Source: Nymphaea colorata
Lineage: Eukaryota > Streptophyta > Magnoliopsida > Nymphaeales > Nymphaeaceae
Assembly: GCF_008831285.2 (NCBI RefSeq)
Contig: NC_045141.1
Coordinates: 6,653,224 to 6,717,223, forward strand
Reading direction: 5' to 3'
Length of the DNA stretch: 64,000 nucleotides
How positions within the stretch are numbered: position 1 is the first letter of the stretch; the number at the start of each line of letters is the position of its first letter. Under the pieces are notes generated by a model. It saw only the letters and a list, made by a program, of their open reading frames with translations. It did not search any database and was not told the origin of the DNA. Positions 55,670 to 64,000 of the stretch are shown here, in pieces. Position numbers and translations under genes: made by a program.

Positions 55670-58376
55670 CTATGAAACACGGGTGCGGTAGATGAGGTTG
55701 CGTGTCCATGTTGACTCGGCCCAACACGGGCGTGGGTATGGACACGGGCTGCACATGGCACGGACATGCTGGTCAGCCGCGTTCAGTTATTTGACTACAT
55801 CCGAGGTCGTATCCGTCTGTTCGTGGACACAAACAATGCTGACTGACTCCAAATCCGTCCTCTTCCTAGGTCGATTTTCGATTTCATTTCAGTTTCATTC
55901 TTCTTTTTCCCTCCTTTCACTGTTTCCTCCCGTTCTTTCCTTTTGCCCCTTGTTCCATGCTGTGGTCAGGCCTCTTCCAAGAGAGTCTTCCCTTCCCCAC
56001 AGCCAGCGACACCTTCCCCACTTCCGGCATTAGGTAACCCACCTCTCCTTCCTTCCTTTCCGTCCTTCTAAACCCCTTCCTCCCCACACCTACTCCTTAC
56101 GCTCCACTGTTCCATCCAGCCACTCGGTTGTTCCTTTCCGCTGCTTCCTTCCAACTGTCGTGCTCCATCCCTGCGCCGGTGCTCCAGCTTCTTCCGGTGG
56201 CAGGTAATCCATTTAATGCCATCCACTCACCATACCTGCTTAGATTTATGATTTTTTGCTGATTCTATGCCTGCTTTTTTTACACTTTCCTTCTTGTTCC
56301 TTCTTATTATCCTACAGACTATAACTGTATGTTCTTTTTACTGTTCTATGCCTGTACAATTGTCAAGAACTGTATGCTCATTATGTGCTTAAGACAAAAG
56401 ATACAATGGCTGATATAGTGCATGCCGTGTACTTCAATCCACCTTTCCTGTTTCCCATGTTTCTTTCTCACTTCTCGCTTTTCAGATATAATGGCTGATA
56501 ACGGAAAGGCAATTGTAATTGCTTCTATACTGGCAAGTTCTAGCAGCAGTGTCAATATTGATTCAATTGAAAGCACAGATCTGTCTCAACCACTTTGGAG
56601 ACATGTATCAAAAGGAGAAAAATCTCCCGATGGTGGAGGCAACATACAATTCGAATGTAATCTTTACCGTGGATGATTCACTGGTTCATATACATGTGTT
56701 AAAGCACATTTATTACACATCGATAGCCAAGGAATCAAGCCATGCCCAAAAGTTGACGAAGGCACATTGAGAGAATTGAGAAAAGAACAGGCGACAATTC
56801 AATTGAAGAAAAATTTAGGTAAATCAAGTGAATTTTCTGCTCCTTTGACTATTGAACAAAGTGTTGATATGTGGAAGAAAATAAAAATGGGTTTGGAAGG
56901 TAGTGAAACAATAGCAATATCTTTCAGAAATATGAGTAGAGTAGAAATGGATAAAAAAATAGCTAGATTCTTTTATGCAAGTTCACTTCTATTTAATTTA
57001 GCCGGAAGTCCTTACTGAAAAGATATAGCTACATCGTTGGCTAATTGCAATCTAACTGGTTATGTGCCTCCAAGCTCAAAGAAATTGAGAACGCTGCTTC
57101 TAACAGAAGAGAAAGCAACGGTTGAAAACTTATTAGATAAGAAAAAATTTTGCATGGAATGAATATGGAGTATCTATTGTTTTTGATGGATGGACAAATA
57201 TTCAAAGGCAACCATTAATAAACTTTATAGCTTATTCACTTAATGGTCCAATTTTTATAAAGTGTGTTGGTGCATCTGGGTATATGAAAATGCTATTTGA
57301 AGTCGTTGTTCAAAGAAGTGATCAAAGAAGTTGGTGAAGAAAATGTGGTGCAGATTATTGCCGATAATGCACCAGTTTGCAATCGTGTAGGTATGAATTT
57401 GTTAAGTGACCCTAAATATAGTCATATGTTTTTTGGACGCCTTGTGTGGGACATAGTATATCTTGCGCTGATGGGTGTTTCCTACCCCTCAAAAGAAGAC
57501 TTAAAAGCATATAGTCTATGTTCATGGATTGAAGAACTTGAGCATGAAGTGAAAAGTATCAGAAAATTTGTTGTAAATCATCATCATGCTCTCTCGATAT
57601 TCAATAAACATTTTGATTTGAGGTTGTTAAAGGTTGCTGAGACACGTTTTGCTTCTTTCGTTGTAATGTTGAAAAGATTTAAACTGACAGTGATTGGGAA
57701 TTTTATCGTAGTGATGATGATGAGAAGGCTAAGTTGTCAAAAAGTGCATTTTAGATGATAAATGGTGGGACAAAGTCACATACTTCCTTCAATTTACAGA
57801 GCCTATATGGGAGATGATAAGAGAGGTTGATAAAGATGGTCCCATGCTGCATAAAGTTCATGAAATGTGGGATATCAAGATTGAAAAAATTCAAAATATA
57901 ATATATAAACATGAGCAAAAGCATGTAGCTCTTGATGACTCAGATTTCTTCAATCATGTGCATGAAGTTCTTGTAAAAAGATGAAACAAAAATAATACTC
58001 ATTTGCATTGCATGACACACTCTCTAATCCCAAACATTACCCACAAAAATGGCTAAAAGGAGGTGTTGGTCGTGTCCCTCCTCATCGAGCTCCATAAATG
58101 TCAAAGCATAGGTTGCTATGCTTGGGAAGACTTTATAATGATCATCATACATTGAAGATGGTAAATAGTGAGTTTGGTAAGTTTTCGAATGGGAACTTTG
58201 ATCACTGATAGCTCTTATGGCAAGGGAGGATGAAGATCCTCTAAACTGGTGGGAAACTTATGGTTCAGAGACCCAAAGTCTTGCATTAAAATTATTGTGT
58301 CAACCTGCCACATCATTATGTTGTGAAAGAAACTCGAGCACGTATGCTCAAATTCACAACATCAAGAGAAACAAAC
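55670..58376 (+). mobile_element. hAT transposon, 3' end not found
   Basis: Plus-strand hAT starting CTATGAAACACGGGTGCGG at 55670, the same terminal pattern as the hATs at 9971 and 21259. GC-rich subterminal repeats follow (ACACGGG/GACACGGGC, 55678-55790), then a pyrimidine-rich leader, then a broken transposase. A solo LTR inserted at 58377 separates the C-terminal codons from whatever follows 61339; no right TIR is recognisable there, so the 3' end may be lost. Confidence 0.78.
56490..58376 (+). pseudogene. hAT transposase remnant
   Basis: MADNGKAIVIASILASSSSS start at 56490, then a BED-like region around WRHVSKGEKSPDGGGNIQFECNLYRG with a stop. Then IARFFYASSLLFNLAGSPY (near 56960), LTGYVPPSSKKLRT, a frameshift, VFDGWTNIQRQPLINFIAYS (near 57180), VKSLFKEVIKEVGEENVVQIIADNAPV (57297 on), FVVNHHHALSIF, LRLLKVAETRFASFVVMLKR, FLQFTEPIWEMIREVDKDG (near 57790), and the dimerisation segment EDPLNWWETYGSETQSLALKLLCQPATSLCCERNSSTYAQIHNIKRNKL (58225-58376). 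It keeps hAT domain order; similar to but diverged from the 10-12 kb copy. Confidence 0.85.
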
Positions 58377-61334
58377 TGTCACACCCCAACCCTTTTGGAC
58401 CATCAAAAAGAAATTTTTTTCTTAACATAAAAGATTGAGGTGCGACGACACAACAATTCAAAATGAGATGAGCCAAACAATTCAAAACAATGGGGCAAAC
58501 TTTTCATTATATAAAAGTTTCAGTTCATCTGTACATATGACAAAAATGCCCCAAATCATAGGATTGATGCATAACAAAAACAAGGCATCGATAAAACCAA
58601 AACAAGACGCACCGACACTACAATTGACCCAAAACCTCCCCAGTAGGATGTGAGTGAAGCCTTTGATCAACCTGTTGTCCCAGGTCCACCAAAACCTGAA
58701 AAAGAAAAACAACTGAAGGTTTAGTCTTCGCAGAATGGTAACAAGCCAGAAAAATCTCTAAACCTCTAAGGTAAGGGCTCAAATATGAAATAATCACAAA
58801 TACATGCAACTATGCATAACATATCATTCTCATTCACTTCATTTTCATTCTTATCATTTCCATTAACTTTAGTGAATTGACAGTTCCTGTGGGTGCAAAA
58901 CACATGCACGTGCACACCGCGGGCGGCCTACAGCCGAGAGACAACCCCCGTGGTGGGCCGAATCGATATGGATCCATCCACGCTGCAGCGGTAGAGCACT
59001 CATCCATGGATGTGTGAATTCTAAGGAAAGATACTCAGCCTTCCCTAGGACACCTAGGTTGGGAAGCCGGGAGCCCAACGCTCCAAGCACAACACACAAC
59101 AGTACCCTGGGCCCTTGCACCGCCTGCGCTCCGAACAAGCGAGACCAGTGGCGAAAGCGGAACGTCTCCCAAACACATTGCCACAACCCACTGGCCTCTC
59201 ATCTCTTATTCTTTCTTACTTAACATTATGAAAACACTTTCACAAAATGACCAGCTAGCTCATGACGTTGGTTCACTCCACGAGTGCACCCATACCTCCA
59301 AATACATCCACACGAGGGCTACACATATAATTAACATTCTTAGCTAGCCGTCATAGCAATACGAGTACAACTACCGTTCAATTCCATTCATTTGTATCAT
59401 GCCCAAAACAATGCATACGAAACATTACAACATTAACATCACTTATCACATCAATCATATTTTTCAAAACTTAGGCAAACCATAGAGAGTAGTCTCGATC
59501 CGTGATTGGCTCGTATCCTATGCAGTTATCATTCTAAGATGCTTTCTAATGCACAGTTGGGGTCGATGAGACACTCGACTCGATACCCCACCTCATCTGT
59601 CTTAAGCAGTTATCAATTCTAGCATGCACATGCAATTGCGTAGTAATTTTCAAAACAAAACTTATCACATAAACATTCAATTCTCATGCATACAATCATT
59701 CAATCACATTACAATCATTCAATCACATCACAGTCATAGGATCCAACGATCCTCAAAACACATTCAAGTTGGCCCCAGGCCGGGATCTGCCTGGAATGCC
59801 ACCATACCTGTCGCACGTCGCCAAGATATCCAAAATGCCCCAAGCTTCAAATCTAGTCACTCAAGGTCTACTGGACGTGCCCGGTGTACCTGCAAACACA
59901 ATCAGATGGTAAGTTCTACACTCGCTTCGCTTTACCATATATATAAATATGAAACATAAGCATTGAGGCATGTCATCACCTCAAGAGGGTGTCGATGGGT
60001 AGTGTCGACCGACAAAACCCTCCAATAGGTCTCTTTCCAACTTTTTGAGGTTGTGACCAAACATCTAAACTCAAAGCTTCGTTCAATCTATCACTAACAC
60101 ATTTGTCACTTGTTTTCCTTAATTGAAGCGTCTTCCCAACATACACACTTCTTCCCAACCTACATGTACTACGCACGTCGACAATGGCATGCACCACGAG
60201 TTCACAACGATGGTCCTACACCTTCTCCACAAATGTCAAATCTCTAACATGCTCCTTAATTGCTTCGAAAATCAACCCATTATGCTTATAAGATCATTGT
60301 AGAAATGGATCATCGTCCCTCCAACTTAGTCCTAGACCTTCCCCAAAATAGTAACGTCGTTAACATGCATTCTAATTCATCAAATCTTAAATCTAGCATG
60401 TTCTATCAATAATTATACACGCTCCAACATAAAATATTCAACAATCTAGGCTCGATTAGGCCTCGCACACCCAAATTTAGTGTCCAATCTGCTGCAATGT
60501 TCCCGGCCGCCACCTCAAATCCTCGATTGGTCCCCTAGTGGCAAAAATCATACAATGCCGCCACCACCAATGCCGTCTACTCGCTGCTAAGAGGGGAAGA
60601 ACGCATCCCCAAACTGCAATCCAATCCAAAAGCCATCAAAAAGTCAAAATCAACGAAAAGGAGGTTTAAGAGTGGGGTCTGTCGTTAGAAGAGACCCACG
60701 GTAGTTGTGTGGGAGGCTGAAAACGAGTGAATAAGGGCACGATAAGATGGGAGTGAGGCTGCACACATGAGGAAGACAGTGAGAGAGGAGAAACCAAGGG
60801 TTCGGGTGAGGGAGAGAGCCAGAGCAGAGAAAGAGCATGGGTGAGGGAGTGAGACCGTACGAGCGGGGGAGGGGAAGCGTGGCAAGGGAGAGAGAGAACG
60901 TGGGTAAAGAGGGTTCAGATAGAGAGGAGAGACAGACAGAGAGGGTGAGAAAGCGTGAGAGTCGTGGAAGAGGGAGATAGCATGAGAGAGGGAAGGTTGC
61001 GTAGGAGGGAGGCCGTGCGAGAGGGAAAGGGTGTGGGCAGAGGGTCGAGAATGCAACGAAGGAGGAAGAGGGTTCGAGAGGGCTTACCCGAGCGCCGCCG
61101 CCGCCGTCCTCCACCTTTGTCATTGCTGCCCTTCTTCCGCTGCCTGCTTCTTTGTCGCAAGAATCGGTGAGAGATGAGAGAACGAAGAAGAGGGAGGTTC
61201 TGCGGAAGGCAAGGAAGAAGAGACGGAGAGGAGGAGAGAGCTAGCATCGGGCTCCTTTTCACGCCTGGAGTTCGGGTCCAGGTCTGGACCCGCTCCAGCC
61301 CAACCTGACTTAAAAAAAAAGAACGAGCGTTACA
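58377..61334. mobile_element. 2.96 kb solo LTR, probably Ty3/gypsy
   Basis: Begins TGTCACACCCCAACCC and ends GAGCGTTACA, with TG…CA termini and a perfect CAAAC duplication (58372-58376 and 61335-61339). No gag or pol domains occur inside; the open frames are non-conserved. Length and the CACCCC start are typical of the long LTRs of some plant gypsy lineages, so a solo LTR is the simplest reading; a non-autonomous LARD-like element is the alternative. It inserted into the C-terminal codons of the hAT transposase. A purine-rich stretch spans 60700-61090. Confidence 0.78.
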
Positions 61335-61339
61335 CAAAC

Positions 61340-62017
61340 TCACATACTCACATACACACAACACATATACATTGGACAAAGAAGGAGAAGAAGAGAAATG
61401 GAAGGGGGAAAAATGGAGGAAGAATAAGAAAGGACACAATTGTTTTGTTACCGTTACTTCTCCTTTAGGACAACTTCAAAATCACTGCCCCACTGGCTTT
61501 TTTATCTCCACTTGACATTGTTTTGCTAGTATTTCATCCATTGGCTGGGCATACTCCAAGATTTTGAACCTTGACTTGGCTATCCATTGTGGCTTTCTCA
61601 GATTCATAAAGTTGTAGCTGGAATATCTTCCCATATGACTGGGTACTTACACAGAGGAAAAGCTGTATCTTGAATTCATTGGTGTTGTTTGACGAATCTT
61701 GCGAATATAAAATGTACCATCTTCTTGGAGTTTTATAAATTTGTTTTTCCACATTAGATTTTGTATGAACCTGGACATAATGCCCTCTAGAAATACCATT
61801 TGTTTTTTATTATGAATTTGATTGTATTCGTTGATACTCTGCCCTACTAAGCCCTGCTTTTTGTTAAGCTTGCTTCATTCCATGTTTTGTCTTTTTGTTC
61901 TTATATCTTTCTGCTTCAGTATAAGATAAAAAGTTTTCCACTTTACAGTTGCATGATGATTGTAATTACAAATATTATGTTTACATGTTTTGATGTAGTT
62001 TTTTGTTCCTTGTCCAG
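61340..62017 (+). other. End of the 33.8 kb intron
   Basis: Sequence from the solo LTR TSD to the acceptor TTGTCCAG. The first about 100 bp may be residual hAT. The rest is T-rich host intron with no recognised gene. Confidence 0.65.
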
Positions 62018-62214
62018 GTTTCCGTTTTGGAGTTTTCTCGTGATCGCAAAATGATGAGTGTTCTTTGTACCCGAAAGCAGCAGGAGGTTATGTTTTCAAA
62101 GGGTGCTCCGGAGAGCATAATAGCTCGATGCACAAATATACTATGCAACAGTGATGGCTCTTCTGTACCCCTTACTGCAGATATAAGAGCAGAGTTGGAG
62201 GCGAGGTTCCAGAG
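62018..62214 (+). CDS. ECA3: ECA3-type ATPase, exon i (KGAPE nucleotide-binding site)
   Basis: 197 bases: 65 codons plus two bases. Encodes VSVLEFSRDRKMMSVLCTRK, then QQEVMFSKGAPESIIARCTN and ILCNSDGSSVPLTADIRAEL, ending EARFQ. F.RDRK.MSVL and FSKGAPE are nucleotide-binding signatures (the KGAPE lysine contacts ATP in SERCA). It continues exon h directly across the 33.8 kb intron (…WEHQFKK then VSVLEF). The acceptor is TTGTCCAG; the donor is taken as AG|GTTGGG at 62215, leaving a split codon to be completed beyond the window. The donor choice is the least certain border of the nine exons. Confidence 0.92.
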
Positions 62215-64000
62215 GTTGGGGGAATTGCTTTTTGTTGAACACTGTTTCAGTTGTTTGGTTATTAAATAATCAGGTTTTTTATGATTACATGTATATATGC
62301 CTTTATTTCAATATTTGTCATTTCTATGTTTTTCTCCTAAATCTAATAGCTTCTGTGGCATATCGTAGCAAATACTATTTGAATGTTCAAAAATAGTTTG
62401 AGCTAGCAGTTTATCTTTTTGGTCTATATCTAAAGCAGTAAAACTAGGGATGCTTCTTACTTTTCAGTAATGGGGCTCTGCATCCCAATTTAGATGATCT
62501 AAAATTCATTACTGTTATGCTGTCTTGTTTGGTCCATCAGTTCATGTTGTCCTTCATGTTTCTTATTTCAGCTGCTTGGTACTTCTTTGTTGGAATAATA
62601 TCCCAGGACCAACTAACTCAAAATTGTGCTTACCAATGTTTTCAGTATTGATGTGTATCGACCAGTGTCAGCTGATACACACCATATGCAAAATGATATG
62701 CCAAGGGCCTGATTGCTTGTGAACATCAACCTTTCTAACTTCTAAGGTTCCTTGGCCAAATCACGCGGTATTGGTTGATGTACTAATAATATAATATTAC
62801 AAAATTATTTTTGAATTTTATTTAATTTTTTTTGGGCTGATACTGCTCGATCCAGGCTGCTGTGTGCATCATCAATTATACATATCATTCTTTAAGGATC
62901 CTGTTACATGATGGAACCCAATACTGTCAAAGTTGGTGTTTAGATCAAATAGTCAGACTCACAAATATTGTTTTTCGGTTTTTACAGATGAGGTTTTTAT
63001 TGGGTGGTAATCAGGAAGTTTGCTTTGCACAGAAAAATATTGAAATTTCGGGAAAAGTAAAAATAAAACTAAATAATAGAAAAAAATTATGAAATCGCGA
63101 GGTGTCCACTAATTTTGATACAAAAACATTGATAAAAATGTTAATAGTTTCAAATATATTTGAGAATACTTAAAATAAAAATTTGAAATATTATGAACAT
63201 ATCATTATATTTTTGTTTTGTGATATTCCAAATTACAGCAATAACTTCCGTTTGCCTGTATAACTTTTATTGGTGTTATTTTCACTTTGTGTAATTTTTT
63301 TTGACGTCATTATCACAATGTTTTGAAAATATCACCTGTATTTCATAGCTGTGACATTGGTTATACCTGCCCCAGCGCTTAGGCTTTATTTAATATTGTA
63401 GAACGTTAATGTACATAAGCTTCCAATTTAGTTCTTTGAGTTTTTTCAATTGCTCTAAATTTTTGAGTCCAACTTTTTAAAAATGTCAGGTCTAAGTTAG
63501 AATTGTGGCTTTTTCTGGGTCATTGTCATATCTTTTTTTGCTTGGCACCTTGTCATAGATACTGTTACAACTATTATACGGTGGACTTAAATTCATTTGT
63601 TCGATTCGAGTCTATGTAGCTAATCTGAATCTGTCTCTGCTTCTATTTTCCTGTACATGTTCAAATGCTTGCATGATAGGTTTTTGTGTAATGTTCTGTA
63701 TTTCTGGGGCTATATTGTCCTCCCATTGTATTAAGAAGTTAATATATAAAAGAAAAAAAGGTCATGTCCCACACTGGGAATTGTGACAATTCTGTCACTC
63801 TCTCTCTTGTTCCCAACTTCATGCTGGTCAGTTCTAGCGCATTCTCCTTCATGGTATTAGAGCATGTGTTTGATCTAGGTCTTGTGATTCCAAACTGTAT
63901 GTCCAAAAAGATCATCTTCTTCTGCAAGTGAAGAAATTTATTTTTACCTTACTTCCAAAGTTGCTTGTGTCTTGTTTTACCAGTTGACACTTGTTTTCTA
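62215..64000 (+). other. Intron after exon i, running off the window
   Basis: AT-rich, no further ECA3 exon found. The expected next segment (GDE.LRCLALAFK type) does not occur in the remaining 1.8 kb. No mobile element recognised. Confidence 0.75.

Noticed and set aside
60650-61439. Long overlapping open frames at the end of the solo LTR
   Set aside because: They arise from a purine/pyrimidine-biased tract (Ser/Leu/Pro-rich translation), with no domain and no start context support.

Overview
This window is nuclear DNA of a flowering plant. It is an internal slice of one host gene on the + strand whose introns are packed with nested transposable elements. The host gene is a P-type IIA calcium/manganese ATPase of the ECA3 type. 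Nine consecutive coding exons are readable (173-274, 733-786, 1898-1999, 5008-5066, 24490-24634, 26105-26212, 27873-28025, 28138-28242, 62018-62214). Together they give 1,025 coding bases with no stop and with GT/AG borders throughout. They run from the end of the actuator domain, through the PEGLP helix and the DKTGT phosphorylation site, to the KGAPE nucleotide-binding segment. The gene continues past both window ends. The species cannot be fixed from the sequence.

Two introns carry almost all of the extra DNA. Intron 5067-24489 (about 19.4 kb) holds, in order: a decayed 5'-truncated Ty3/gypsy chromovirus (about 5250-9894) with a copia solo LTR inside it (5809-6269, TSD GAAGA); a decayed hAT transposon (about 9969-13725, minus strand); a decayed copia fragment (about 13740-15760, plus strand); a long-TIR MITE (about 16443-16655); and a minus-strand copia (17406-23915, TSD AGTAT) that itself carries a 1.3 kb non-autonomous hAT (21259-22568, TSD GTCTAATG).

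Intron 28243-62017 (about 33.8 kb) holds a plus-strand copia (30196-35222, TSD CCACT). It also holds an old minus-strand copia split into 35228-35764, 41159-41189 and 52843-~55560 by two later arrivals. These are a minus-strand copia (35765-41158) and an unusual inverted-repeat copia derivative (41190-52842, TSD GTTTG). The inverted-repeat element is in turn split by a very young, almost intact copia (45955-51381, TSD TTATG). Beyond these lie a hAT (from 55670) and a 2.96 kb solo LTR (58377-61334, TSD CAAAC).

Two observations stand out. First, the 41.2-52.8 kb element is a retrotransposon whose 5' half is joined to its own inverted copy (arms of about 2.8 kb, spacer of about 0.29 kb). It still has outer LTRs and a target-site duplication, so the inversion probably arose before or during integration; read from the ECA3 promoter it would form a long hairpin RNA. 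Second, the LTRs of two copia families carry palindromes just upstream of the TATA box. Each palindrome contains paired 11-bp matches to the plant M-phase-specific activator (MSA) consensus, which suggests cell-cycle-linked transcription of these retrotransposons.

No RNA genes, CRISPR arrays or second host gene were found.
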